The translations under genes and the position numbers were made by a program. DNA of 64,000 nucleotides from Rhodobacter aestuarii. GTDB lineage: Bacteria > Pseudomonadota > Alphaproteobacteria > Rhodobacterales > Rhodobacteraceae. This document shows positions 33,279 to 42,043 of this stretch, one piece after another (position 1 is the first letter of the stretch; each line of letters starts with the position of its first letter). The stretch is from positions 124,001 to 188,000 of the forward strand of contig NZ_FTOG01000006.1 of the NCBI RefSeq assembly GCF_900156655.1, written 5' to 3'. A model generated the notes under the pieces. The model saw nothing but the letters and a program-made list of their open reading frames with translations, was not told where the DNA came from and did not search any database.

Positions 33279-36122
33279 TTAGCTCAAGATGAAGTCGGTG
33301 CTGGCGAGGCTGGCGACCTGTTCGAGCCGGAAGCTGAAATCAGCCCCCATGACGCCATCAAGCTCCAGCGAAACGATCAGGTCATCGCCCGCCACTGTGT
33401 AGTAAACCGCGCCAAGCGTCGAAACGGCCCCCACCCCAAAGAAGCTAAGGGCGCTCCCTGACGCGAAAGCACTCAGATCAATCAGGTCTTCGCCCGCGTC
33501 GAAATCGGTGATCACATCGAGGCCCGATCCCGTATCGGGACCAGCCGTAAAGACGAAGACATCCGCATCCCCGCTGCCGGTGAGCGTGTCGCCATCCCCC
33601 GTGGCAATCAGCCGATCTTCGCCCGACCCACCGTCCAGCACATCTTGTCCGGTGCCACCTTCAAGCGTGTCATCATCGGCACCGCCTTCCAGCGTGTCAT
33701 CACCTGACCCACCCTCCAGCAGGTCATTGCCTGACCCGCCTGCAAGCGTATCGGCCCCATCGCCCCCCCCAAGCGTATCAGCCCCAGTGCCGCCGCTCAT
33801 GTCATCGGCTCCATCACCGCCTTCAAGCAGGTCATTATCCGCCCCGCCCTCAAGCCGGTCATCGCCGTCGCCGCCGTCAAGCGTGTCTTCGCCGCGGCTG
33901 CCGACAAGCTTATCATCGTCGTCACCGCCGCTCAGGAAGTCATTCCCATTTCCGCCGCTCAGCGTGTCATCCGCCGCCCCGCCGTAGAAACTATCGTTCC
34001 CGTCATCGCCGATCATCTTGTCGCGCGCATTGGTGCCGATGAAATCACCGTCCCCCTCGAACACCTCAAACCGGTTTTCGAACGCGGGCGTGTCGCCATA
34101 AATCACCGTGCGCCATTGCAGATCAGCATCTTTGCCGGTGATCCACTCTGTCGTGACCTTGTAATCCAAGGTGGTCGTGGCAAGGCGAGAGATCAGTTCC
34201 CAATTGGCGCCGTAATCCTCAACCACATGGCGCCCACCGTCCTCAATCACCAGATGCGCAGAGACAAGCTGGTCTTGCGCATCATAAATCTGCACACCGG
34301 TCTTGGTGTCGGTATGGACCTGCTTTTCATAGCCCAGCAGCACCCAAGCGGCCCCGAAGGTCTCGACCAAGGTGAAACCGGACGCCAGCGTCACCCGCGT
34401 GCCGCCAGTGATATTGCCCGCGCCGTTTTCCTCAATCACCGTGGTGGTGACATTGCCCGACGTGGTCGTGGTTTCGCGATAGATCACCGACCAGTCTGGA
34501 CCATATTGCGCGACCTGCGTGCGACCAGGTTCGGTGATATCAAGACGCGCCTCAATCAGATTGTCCTGCGCATCATAGATCTGGTAGCCGGTCGTCGTCT
34601 CAGTATGAATGGACTTTTCATACCCGGTGACCACCCAACCTGGGCCGAAAAACTCGATCAGCGTGAAGTCATCGGCTTCTGTCTGGCGCATGCCACCAGT
34701 GATATTCCCGGCGCCATTCTCTTCGATCACCGTCGTGGTAACATTCCCCGAGGTGGTCGTGGTTTCGCGATAAATCACGAACCAGTCTGGCCCATAGGTG
34801 GCAAACTGCATGCGCCCGGGTTCGTAGATCTCCATAGACGCCGAAATCAGATTGTCCTGAGCGTCGTAAATCTGGAGGCCCGTCGTCCCATAGGTGTGGA
34901 TTGCCTTTTCATATCCGGTCACAACCCAACCCGCGCCGAAATGCTCGGTCAGCGTGAAGTCATCCGCTTCCGTCACCCGCGTGCCGCCGGTGATATTTCC
35001 CGCGCCGTTTTCCTCGATCACCGTCGTGGTGACATTGCCCGAAGTGGTCGTGGTTTCGCGGTAGATCACCGACCAACCGGGGCCATAATCGGCCACCTGC
35101 TTGCGACCGGGCTCGTTGATCTCCAGATGCGCCGAAAGCAGATTGTCTTGCCCATCGTAGACTTGGATGCCGGCCGTGGTCGCGGTGTGGATTGCTTTTT
35201 CATATCCGGTGACAACCCAACCCGCGCCGAAATGCTCGGTCAGAGTGAAGTCACCCGCTTCCGTCACCCGCGTGCCGCCGATGATATTGCCCGCGCCGTT
35301 TTCCTCGATCACCGTCGTGGTGACATTGCCCGAGGCGGTTGTGGTTTCGCGGTAGATCACCGACCAGCCGGGGCCATAATCGGCCACCTGCGTGCGACCG
35401 GGCTCGTTGCTCTCCAGATGCGCCCAGAGCAGATTGTCGTGCCCATCGTAAACTTGAATGCCGGTCGTGGTCGCGGTGTGGATTGCTTTTTCATATCCGG
35501 TGACAACCCAACCCGCGCCGAAATGCTCGGTCAGAGTGAAGTCACCCGCTTCCGTCACCCGCGTGCCGCCGGTGATATTGCCCGCGCCGTTTTCTTCGAT
35601 CACCGTCGTGGTGACATTGCCCGAAGTGGTTGTGGTTTCGCGGTAGATCACCGACCAGCCGGGGCCATAATCGGCCACCTGCGTGCGACCCGGTTCCGTC
35701 ACCTCCAAATGCGCCGAAACAAGGTTCCAATCCGCGTCATAAATCTGAACACCGGTCGTTTTGGCGGTGTGGATGTATTTTTCCGCCCCGGTGAAGGCGC
35801 CCGTTCCATCCCAATGCTCATGCAAAGTGTAATCGCTGCGATCAATGATCCGCTCGCGCGAAAGCAAGCTGCCCGCAGCATCGTAAACCTCAATGCGCGT
35901 GGTATCGCCGACCACCTTTTCGCTGACACTGCCCAAAAGGGTCAGATCGGCATCGTAGAAACTGTAAAGTGTTGTACTGCCCGATGTCTCGATCAGGATC
36001 TGACCAAGAAACGTGCCTGAGGCATCGGTGAATCTCAGCTGCTCCGTCGCGTCGGGCAGCGAGATGACCTCCGGGCTCGGAAGGCTCGGGTCCCCGTGAT
36101 AGGGCTGCGTGATATCGAACAT
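33279..36122 (-). CDS. Secreted RTX protein with tandem 97-residue repeats
   Basis: A 947-residue protein with no N-terminal signal peptide. Residues 80-690 are a beta-rich tandem array with an exact 97-residue (291-bp) period. Five close copies have anchors near residues 179, 276, 373, 470 and 567, with a degenerate copy on each side. Unit hallmarks are YRETTTTSGNVTTTVIEE and FGAGWVVTGYEKAIHT. Residues 690-845 are RTX calcium-binding nonapeptides (GGNGNDFLSGG type). The tail ends ASLASTDFILS, like type I secretion signals. It is likely exported by a type I ABC system encoded elsewhere and may act as a surface or matrix protein. The unit matches no domain I can name. The start follows CGGAGT. 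Confidence 0.85.
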   Translation of the reverse strand: MFDITQPYHGDPSLPSPEVISLPDATEQLRFTDASGTFLGQILIETSGSTTLYSFYDADLTLLGSVSEKVVGDTTRIEVYDAAGSLLSRERIIDRSDYTLHEHWDGTGAFTGAEKYIHTAKTTGVQIYDADWNLVSAHLEVTEPGRTQVADYGPGWSVIYRETTTTSGNVTTTVIEENGAGNITGGTRVTEAGDFTLTEHFGAGWVVTGYEKAIHTATTTGIQVYDGHDNLLWAHLESNEPGRTQVADYGPGWSVIYRETTTASGNVTTTVIEENGAGNIIGGTRVTEAGDFTLTEHFGAGWVVTGYEKAIHTATTAGIQVYDGQDNLLSAHLEINEPGRKQVADYGPGWSVIYRETTTTSGNVTTTVIEENGAGNITGGTRVTEADDFTLTEHFGAGWVVTGYEKAIHTYGTTGLQIYDAQDNLISASMEIYEPGRMQFATYGPDWFVIYRETTTTSGNVTTTVIEENGAGNITGGMRQTEADDFTLIEFFGPGWVVTGYEKSIHTETTTGYQIYDAQDNLIEARLDITEPGRTQVAQYGPDWSVIYRETTTTSGNVTTTVIEENGAGNITGGTRVTLASGFTLVETFGAAWVLLGYEKQVHTDTKTGVQIYDAQDQLVSAHLVIEDGGRHVVEDYGANWELISRLATTTLDYKVTTEWITGKDADLQWRTVIYGDTPAFENRFEVFEGDGDFIGTNARDKMIGDDGNDSFYGGAADDTLSGGNGNDFLSGGDDDDKLVGSRGEDTLDGGDGDDRLEGGADNDLLEGGDGADDMSGGTGADTLGGGDGADTLAGGSGNDLLEGGSGDDTLEGGADDDTLEGGTGQDVLDGGSGEDRLIATGDGDTLTGSGDADVFVFTAGPDTGSGLDVITDFDAGEDLIDLSAFASGSALSFFGVGAVSTLGAVYYTVAGDDLIVSLELDGVMGADFSFRLEQVASLASTDFILS
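34130..35900 (-). repeat. Tandem 291-bp repeat array inside the RTX gene
   Basis: Anchor positions 34421, 34712, 35003, 35294 and 35585 are exactly 291 bases apart on the sequence CGCCGTTTTC or close variants. Copies at 35003, 35294 and 35585 are nearly identical at DNA level, the other two less so, and edge copies are weak. This pattern points to recent amplification or gene conversion. Confidence 0.9.
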
Positions 36123-36388
36123 GGAAACTCCGGAATGCGGTTTCAGTCAGCATTTGAGCCGACAAAAAAGCATTCCTTCGCCAATTAGCCTGTCCGATTC
36201 GTGGGCAAAAATCCACTAGGCAAATGCCCTGATTTTCGCGCTCCTGATAACGCACAAACTCACGGAAAGCCAAAAATCATAATTTTAAAAATATTTTCAA
36301 TTACTTAAAGGAGCGAAACCAGAGGGCCGCACTGACAAGAATACAGCCCCTTATTTCGGCAACGGCTCCGACTGCCCACTATTCATGC
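36123..36388 (-). promoter_or_regulatory. AT-rich promoter region of the RTX repeat gene
   Basis: The 266 bases upstream of the RTX gene include a stretch of A and T near 36275-36310 that is unlike the surrounding GC-rich coding DNA. No specific -35/-10 pair can be assigned with confidence, and no gene is seen. Confidence 0.5.
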
Positions 36389-36428
36389 AAAAACGCGCCA
36401 ACTGCCAATGATTGGGCAGATGGCGCGT
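36389..36428 (-). terminator. Rho-independent terminator of the exopolysaccharide operon
   Basis: On the minus strand, a stem of about 14 bp (ACGCGCCATCTGCC pairing with GGCAGTTGGCGCGT, one mismatch) with a short loop is followed by TTTTTGC. It lies 60 bases after the sulfotransferase stop and ends the operon read from 44,631. Confidence 0.9.
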
Positions 36429-36491
36429 CAATATTGTTTCTCAAGCTGCGGCCATTTGTTGCCGATACGGAAACGGCGTAACCGATTTACC

Positions 36492-37307
36492 TCAGGGGCG
36501 GACCTCGCCCCGCGCGGCAAGGAAGTCGAGCATCTGCGCATGATCGGGGGCGATCATCCCCAAGGTGCTCACCTGAGCGCGCACCGCCTGCCGCTCCCCT
36601 TCAACCTGCCCCCCAGCAAAGAGCAGCTTTTTCAGCCGGGTCTGGCGCAGCACATTGACCACCTGATGCGCCCCGGCCCGGCGGAGCCATTCCGCGCTGC
36701 GCCGCCCCATACGCGCGGCAAGCGCATTGCGCGGCACGGCAGCGGCATTCACCTGACGCTGCGATAGGCTGCCGGGCGGCGCGACATAATCAAGCCCCAT
36801 CACCTCGCATAAAGCTGCACAAAGCCCATCGGGATCGGTGCGCAGTTGCGCATAAGAGAGATAACTGACCTGACCGGGAAACGCCTCTTCCCAAGCCTGC
36901 GCATGTTTGTGAAACAGGCTCGCCTCGACCACATCCGGGAAACGCTGGGCCATTTCCGCAAGCGGCAGCCGCGCCTCGCCAGCCTTGCGATAGTGGAAAT
37001 AATGCGAAACGGCACGGTCCCAAGGATCGCGCAGCATGATCACCACCTTCGTTTTCGGCGCGGTCTGAAGTAGCGCGGCACGCGCTTCGGGCTTATGAAA
37101 AAGCGAAGGCGCCACCTCGACCCGGATGCCGTCCCGGTCGGGAAACTGCGCCCGATACCACTCGATCCCGCGCGAAAAGACCTTGTCGAAAAAGAAGGTT
37201 TCCTTCGTTTTTTCCGGCAAAACCACCTCGGGGCGGGTCCGTAGATAGGCATCAATCCAGGTGGTGCCGCATTTCGTCGGACCGACAAAAATCACATCAG
37301 GAAGCAT
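36492..37307 (-). CDS. Sulfotransferase domain protein (PAPS-dependent)
   Basis: A 271-residue protein of the Sulfotransfer_1/NodH-like class that moves sulfate from PAPS to hydroxyls. The PAPS 5'-phosphosulfate loop is FVGPTKCGTTWIDAYL near residue 8. The 3'-phosphate region is KTKVVIMLRDPWDRAVSHYF near residue 85. An Arg-rich C-terminal half follows. It is the last gene of the minus-strand exopolysaccharide operon, 11 bases after the Wzc-like gene. With the second sulfotransferase at 46,358 it suggests that a sugar in the polymer or its repeat unit is sulfated. The acceptor cannot be read from sequence. Confidence 0.9.
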   Translation of the reverse strand: MLPDVIFVGPTKCGTTWIDAYLRTRPEVVLPEKTKETFFFDKVFSRGIEWYRAQFPDRDGIRVEVAPSLFHKPEARAALLQTAPKTKVVIMLRDPWDRAVSHYFHYRKAGEARLPLAEMAQRFPDVVEASLFHKHAQAWEEAFPGQVSYLSYAQLRTDPDGLCAALCEVMGLDYVAPPGSLSQRQVNAAAVPRNALAARMGRRSAEWLRRAGAHQVVNVLRQTRLKKLLFAGGQVEGERQAVRAQVSTLGMIAPDHAQMLDFLAARGEVRP

Positions 37308-37318
37308 CGTCGTCCCCC

Positions 37319-39574
37319 TCAGGCCAGTGTTTCATAGCGCGAAAGTGCCTCTTCATTGGCCCCGGTCATCACCGAACCCACCACTTTGCCGCGCGCCAAC
37401 CCGGTGCCTTGCAACGCACGCTTCAACGCCGTCGTCTCCGTCGTGCCCCATTCCGCGCAAATCACATAGCCATCCAAGACGTCGCTGACAGCAGCGGCCT
37501 CCACGGTTTCGCCCAAGCCGGAAAAGTCGATCACCACTTGATCAAACTGACCACGCAGCATTTCGATCACTTGCGCGAGGTTGCGCGTATCGAACACCGC
37601 CGGATCAACGCCCTTGCTGTGATCCAAGACCCGGTTGGGCAAGAAATGCAGCCCCGAACGGTCATCAAGCCAAAACAGTCGCTCAGACGCGATCTTGCTG
37701 CCAGCGCGCATCAGATCGGGCACACCCAATTCCACTTGCGGCGCAATCCGATGGGTCAACCAAGCGGCATTCCAATCCAGATCGACCAACACCGTGCGCT
37801 GCCCGCCCACGGCCAGCATTTGCGCATAGTTGATCGCCGCCATTGAGCGCCCAGGGTAGGAGGTATCTGACACAAAGCCAATCGCATGCCCCCCTGCCCG
37901 TGCCGGTTGCGTGGCAAGATGATCTTCAAAGGCCACGCGAATGCGACGGATCGTTTCGGCATAGGCGGAGCGCGGCGCCATCAAGGTCACGGCCAATTCG
38001 CTGGTCACCATATCCGCCGACAGGTGGTTTGCAGACAGCACCATCACATTTGAGCCGGTTTTGTCGACGCGACGCGGCGGGTCAATCGCCAGCCCGGTGA
38101 TCGAGGCGCGACGCGCCTCTGCCCCTGCGGGCAAGAGCCCTAAAACCGGCGTTCCCGTCGCTTCGATCAGCGCCGCGCGACTGCGCACCACCGGATCGCC
38201 ATTTTCACGCCAAAACGCCGAACCCGCGCCAAATGCCGCCCCAAGCACGCCTGCAAGCAACATCGCCCGCATCGCCCCAGTGCCGGATGGCGCATCTGGC
38301 ACCACAGCAGGCCCAATCACCATTGCATCGGCAGACGGAAACCCCTGTTGCTGCACCGTTTGCAGGTAGCTTTCCAAATAACGCTCGTGCATTTCACGGT
38401 AGATCCGCGCCTCGCTTTCAAGGCTGCTCAACTGTGCTTCTTGCAGGGAACTGGCCCCCGAAGCCCCAACGCCACGGCTTTGCGTCACCAAGGCCCGCGC
38501 CTCGGCCTCGGCGGTACGCGAGCTGCTCAGTGCCTCGGTTGCCCGGTCACGCGCAGCGACCAAAGCCGCCCGAAGTTCATCTTGTAGCGCCTCGGTTGTA
38601 TCCGCATCGCCCGTCGCCAGTGCAGACCCGTATTGCGCCTTCAACGTGCTGAACTGCGCATCTTGCACCAAATCGGGAAGGCTTGCGGGCAACTGCGGAG
38701 CGGCCAAAGCCGCCTCAATTTGCGCGAGCCGGTTTTCTGCCTCGATCCGCGCGGAAATGGCATCGCGCAAATCGGCCAAGGCCGTATCGGGGTTCGGCAT
38801 CGTCACGCCAGACGCCGTTACATCCTCATCATTAGGCGTGCCCAATTGCGCGATATGCGCCTGCACCGAGGCGGCAGACCGGTTCAGATCCGCGATCCGC
38901 TCATTGAGCCAATCAGAAGCCTCCGCAGCCGTATCGCGGCGCTCGCTGAAACGCCCTTCCACATAGGTTTGCGCAATGGCATTGGCGATTTCTGCAGATA
39001 GCACCGGCGCGCCCGTGGTCACGGACACGTCCAGAACCTGCGTCAGCCCATTGCGGCTGACCGACACACTTTCGCGCAACTTTGCAACCGCCGCTTCGAA
39101 CCGTTTCGCCTCGCTGATCGGGGCGGCGGAGGCGGGCGCAATGCCCAGACCAGCCTTGGCCTTGGACATCAACACTTCCAATTGCATCCCAAGCGCCGAG
39201 GGCGGCGGGTCTACAAAGGCCGCGCGTTGGTCCAACCGCAATTGGCTCACCACCTGCGACAGCAGCATCTGCGAACGCAGCACCTGCAATTGGCTTTCGA
39301 TCATCGGGTTATCGAATTTCGTCGCGGTAAAAATCCCATCGCGCCCAAAGGGCTGCACGTTCTGTTGCTGTAGCAACAGGCTGGCCCGCGCTTGGTATTG
39401 CGGCGCACGCAGTTTCACCACGGCGTAGCCCAGCACCATCGCCAAGACGGTGAACAGGGCGATCCCAAGGAAGCGACGGCGCAAAATCCGCATCACGCCA
39501 CCAAAGTCAAACAGCGGCACCGCCGGTTCTACGTAGCGGGGCGCGCCATAGGGGTCCATCTGGTCGAGTTGCAT
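37319..39574 (-). CDS. Wzc-like polysaccharide copolymerase with degenerate kinase-like domain
   Basis: A 751-residue inner-membrane protein. A Wzz domain begins after a short N-terminus, with the first membrane segment at FLGIALFTVLAMVLGYAVV (about residues 35-53). A long periplasmic coiled coil runs to about residue 430. The second membrane segment is MRAMLLAGVLGAAFGAGSAF. A C-terminal BY-kinase-like domain follows. The Walker A site reads SDTSYPGRSMAAINYA: the Gly-Lys pair of the usual GEGKST is missing and Arg replaces Lys. Walker A' (VLVDLDWN) and Walker B (VVIDFSG) keep their Asp. The C-terminal Tyr cluster is absent; only one Tyr remains in the last ten residues. I infer a structural copolymerase without kinase activity. 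It sits between the OPX and sulfotransferase genes. Confidence 0.88.
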   Translation of the reverse strand: MQLDQMDPYGAPRYVEPAVPLFDFGGVMRILRRRFLGIALFTVLAMVLGYAVVKLRAPQYQARASLLLQQQNVQPFGRDGIFTATKFDNPMIESQLQVLRSQMLLSQVVSQLRLDQRAAFVDPPPSALGMQLEVLMSKAKAGLGIAPASAAPISEAKRFEAAVAKLRESVSVSRNGLTQVLDVSVTTGAPVLSAEIANAIAQTYVEGRFSERRDTAAEASDWLNERIADLNRSAASVQAHIAQLGTPNDEDVTASGVTMPNPDTALADLRDAISARIEAENRLAQIEAALAAPQLPASLPDLVQDAQFSTLKAQYGSALATGDADTTEALQDELRAALVAARDRATEALSSSRTAEAEARALVTQSRGVGASGASSLQEAQLSSLESEARIYREMHERYLESYLQTVQQQGFPSADAMVIGPAVVPDAPSGTGAMRAMLLAGVLGAAFGAGSAFWRENGDPVVRSRAALIEATGTPVLGLLPAGAEARRASITGLAIDPPRRVDKTGSNVMVLSANHLSADMVTSELAVTLMAPRSAYAETIRRIRVAFEDHLATQPARAGGHAIGFVSDTSYPGRSMAAINYAQMLAVGGQRTVLVDLDWNAAWLTHRIAPQVELGVPDLMRAGSKIASERLFWLDDRSGLHFLPNRVLDHSKGVDPAVFDTRNLAQVIEMLRGQFDQVVIDFSGLGETVEAAAVSDVLDGYVICAEWGTTETTALKRALQGTGLARGKVVGSVMTGANEEALSRYETLA

Positions 39575-39590
39575 TGGCTGTCTCCCTCGA

Positions 39591-40823
39591 TCACTGAAGT
39601 GCTGCGCGCGGCACGGCAACCGTATCGCCCGGCATCAACGGCGTGTCATAAGCTGCGTCGAACACGGCGCCGCGGCGATAAATCAAAATGCCCGAAGCGG
39701 TAGCGCCTACGCCCGGATTGAGCAGGTAGCCCAGCTTGTCACGCAAGCGCGCCTCGGTGGTGTCGAGCCGATCTAGCGCCGTCATGAGCTCGATCCGGCG
39801 CTTCAATTGCCCTTCGGCGTTCGCCTGTTCCAATTCCCGGCGGCTCAACTGCCCTTCGACGGCATTGGCTTGCGCGGCACTCACACGATCAAGAGCCTGC
39901 AACCATGCACGTTTGCCTGCGGTGAGGGCATCGCCAGAGGCCGCACCACGGCGCGCCAAAGCCTCGATCCGCTGCACATTTGTTTCTTCGTTGAGCGCGA
40001 TCTGCAAAAGCCCTTCCTTCGCGCGCAAAGCATCGACGATGCGATCTTCTGCCCCTTTGAGCAGCAGCGCATCGCCCCGATCTGCAAGGCTTTGCCGTTT
40101 CACCTCGGCGGCGAGCCGTGCTTCAGCGCGGGTGATCAGGGACTCACGCCGGTCTTGCGGGATCGGCAAGGCGGCAAGCGCGCTCGTGTCGAGTTCATCC
40201 GCACCAGAAAGCAATGCCTGCGCCACGGCTTTATCGGCCAAAGTCGCCGCAAGCTCTGCCAAAAGATCGGTTTCCGTCGTCCCGTTCAGCGTGGCCGCGC
40301 GGGTCGTGGGCACACCAATCCCCCGCGCCTTGGCCAAAGCCTCGCGCAAGGTCATGCCCACATCAAAGGCAATCTCACCGGGGTCGCGCACCGCTCCATC
40401 AATGTATACCGGGCGATACTTCGCCACTTTAAGCGCGACTTCCTCCGGGCGCACCGGGATCAACTCATCGCCACTGCCCCCACGGGAGCGGATCACCTGC
40501 CCGGCAAGCAGCACAGGCAATTCCGCCCGCACTTCGGCAATGGAGCGCCCGGCCACACGCACCGGGCCAATCAAAGGCACATCCACCTGCCCGTCTGCCT
40601 CCACCCGCATTTCGCGGCCATAGGCGGGCTGGGCCAGAAAATCGATCTGAACCACATCGCCCGGCGCAAGCGGATAACTAATCACAGTGGCGGGGGCCAT
40701 TTCGGCTTGCGCACAAAGCGGAGCCGTCGCTCCCAGAGCAAGAGACAGAATGGCCGCCTCGACCGCGCGCGGGATCTTTTCAAACGGCACAAAACAACAA
40801 GACCGAAGGACCAAGGGGGGCAT
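39591..40823 (-). CDS. OPX outer-membrane polysaccharide export protein (Wza-like)
   Basis: A 410-residue export protein. A signal-like N-terminal segment (AAILSLALGATAPLCAQA) is followed by the Poly_export domain (YPLAPGDVVQIDFLAQPAYG and VDVPLIGPVRVAGRSI) and a SLBB-like domain (PVYIDGAVRDPGEIAFDVGM). A helical stretch then leads to a closing SLBB-like part (PLMPGDTVAVP). No lipobox Cys is clear; the Cys in PLCAQA may be the cleavage region. The start is the ATG at 40823, after AAGGAG. The long helical insert (residues 180-340) is larger than in E. coli Wza. It pairs with the Wzc-like protein to form the export conduit. Confidence 0.88.
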   Translation of the reverse strand: MPPLVLRSCCFVPFEKIPRAVEAAILSLALGATAPLCAQAEMAPATVISYPLAPGDVVQIDFLAQPAYGREMRVEADGQVDVPLIGPVRVAGRSIAEVRAELPVLLAGQVIRSRGGSGDELIPVRPEEVALKVAKYRPVYIDGAVRDPGEIAFDVGMTLREALAKARGIGVPTTRAATLNGTTETDLLAELAATLADKAVAQALLSGADELDTSALAALPIPQDRRESLITRAEARLAAEVKRQSLADRGDALLLKGAEDRIVDALRAKEGLLQIALNEETNVQRIEALARRGAASGDALTAGKRAWLQALDRVSAAQANAVEGQLSRRELEQANAEGQLKRRIELMTALDRLDTTEARLRDKLGYLLNPGVGATASGILIYRRGAVFDAAYDTPLMPGDTVAVPRAALQ

Positions 40824-40827
40824 TATC

Positions 40828-42036
40828 TCAATCTCCTTTTCCAATCAGCGCGTCGGGTGAGGCTGCCGCAAAACGCGGACAGGCCGCATGGATTAGCCCG
40901 AGATAGCGGTGCACCACAGCATCAACGCCAAAATCCTGCGCACGGCTTTGGGCCTGCGCAGCCAGCGTGGTACGCAGGGCAATGTCTTCCAGCCAGCCAA
41001 GTGCCTCGGCCATCGCTCGCGAGTCATTCATCGGGCACAAGACCCCATGCGCGGCCCGCACCGCACGCCCAGACCCAATCGGCGCATCTCCTCCGAGCAC
41101 CTCTGCCGGACCCGAGGGGCAATCCGTCGCCACCACGGCGCGCCCAAGTGCCATCGCCTCAATCAACGTATTGGGAAAACCCTCGGCGTTTGAGGCAGAC
41201 ACAAGATAATCGCTACCCGCGATCACGGGGTAAGGGTTGGCCACAAAACCGGGCAAATGCACCCGCCCGGTCAGCCCAAGCGCCGCAATCTGCTTGGTAA
41301 GCGCTGCGCGCTCCGAACCCTCCCCCAAGATCACCAAATCCGATTTTGGATTGGCCTTGGCATAGGCGGCGAGTAACATCGGGAAGTTCTTGTTCGGCAC
41401 CAGCCGCCCCATCGCCAGCAGATACCGCTTCGGCAAAGCGATAGCTGGCGCTTGCAAGGCAAGGCGTTGCAGATGCGCCGCGTCGATCGGATTGCCGATC
41501 ACCGTCATCCGTGCCGATTTCACGCCGAAATTGCGCTCCAGATCCAGCGCCACCCCTTGCGAAACCGGCACCACAGCCGCCGCACGCGGATAGCTCAGCC
41601 GGGTGATCAGCCGCAAAACCGCCGCCCCGCGCGCAGAGGCGAGATGCGCACTTGTTTGCACACGCTCGGAAATGATCGCCTCATGCCCGGTTGCCTGCGC
41701 AAACCACGCGTTGAGGCAATTGGCCCGCGCCAAGAAGCTGATGCATAGATCCGGCGCCCCGCCTTTGAGCCAGTAGCGTGCCAAGGCGCGCGCAGAACGC
41801 AACATCGAGCCGCCGCCATCGAGCGTGACCACCCGCACCCCCTCGGGCAGCACCTGCGCGCGCGGCAGATCATCAAGCAAAATCAGCTCCACCCGACAAT
41901 CGGGCAAATGCGGTAGCAGGTGGCCAATCAGATTGGCCATGGCCCGCTCGGCCCCGCCACCTTCCATCGAGTTGATCAGAAAGGTGATTTTGCGCGGCGG
42001 CAGCGGCGGCAGATCGGGAATGCGCATCTGGTTCAT
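40828..42036 (-). CDS. Glycosyltransferase family 4 protein
   Basis: A 402-residue GT-B fold transferase. The N-terminal domain has ITFLINSMEGGGAERAMANL near residue 16. The C-terminal donor-binding domain has YLLAMGRLVPNKNFPMLLAA near residue 215 and SNAEGFPNTLIEAMALGRAV near residue 300 with the EX7E-type Glu pair. It has no membrane segments, so it works at the cytoplasmic face on undecaprenyl-linked sugars. The start at 42036 is seven bases after the stop of the ligase gene. The sugar specificity is unknown. It is the third gene of the minus-strand operon. Confidence 0.9.
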   Translation of the reverse strand: MNQMRIPDLPPLPPRKITFLINSMEGGGAERAMANLIGHLLPHLPDCRVELILLDDLPRAQVLPEGVRVVTLDGGGSMLRSARALARYWLKGGAPDLCISFLARANCLNAWFAQATGHEAIISERVQTSAHLASARGAAVLRLITRLSYPRAAAVVPVSQGVALDLERNFGVKSARMTVIGNPIDAAHLQRLALQAPAIALPKRYLLAMGRLVPNKNFPMLLAAYAKANPKSDLVILGEGSERAALTKQIAALGLTGRVHLPGFVANPYPVIAGSDYLVSASNAEGFPNTLIEAMALGRAVVATDCPSGPAEVLGGDAPIGSGRAVRAAHGVLCPMNDSRAMAEALGWLEDIALRTTLAAQAQSRAQDFGVDAVVHRYLGLIHAACPRFAAASPDALIGKGD

Positions 42037-42043
42037 GGAAACC

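Noticed and set aside
34130-35900. CRISPR-like regular repeats
   Set aside because: The period of 291 bases and conserved reading frame show protein repeats, not 25-40 base repeats with unique spacers.
34116-36020. 634-codon plus-strand frame with repeats
   Set aside because: It is the antisense reading of the 291-bp repeat array. Repetition is inherited from the minus-strand gene, which has RTX motifs and a ribosome site.
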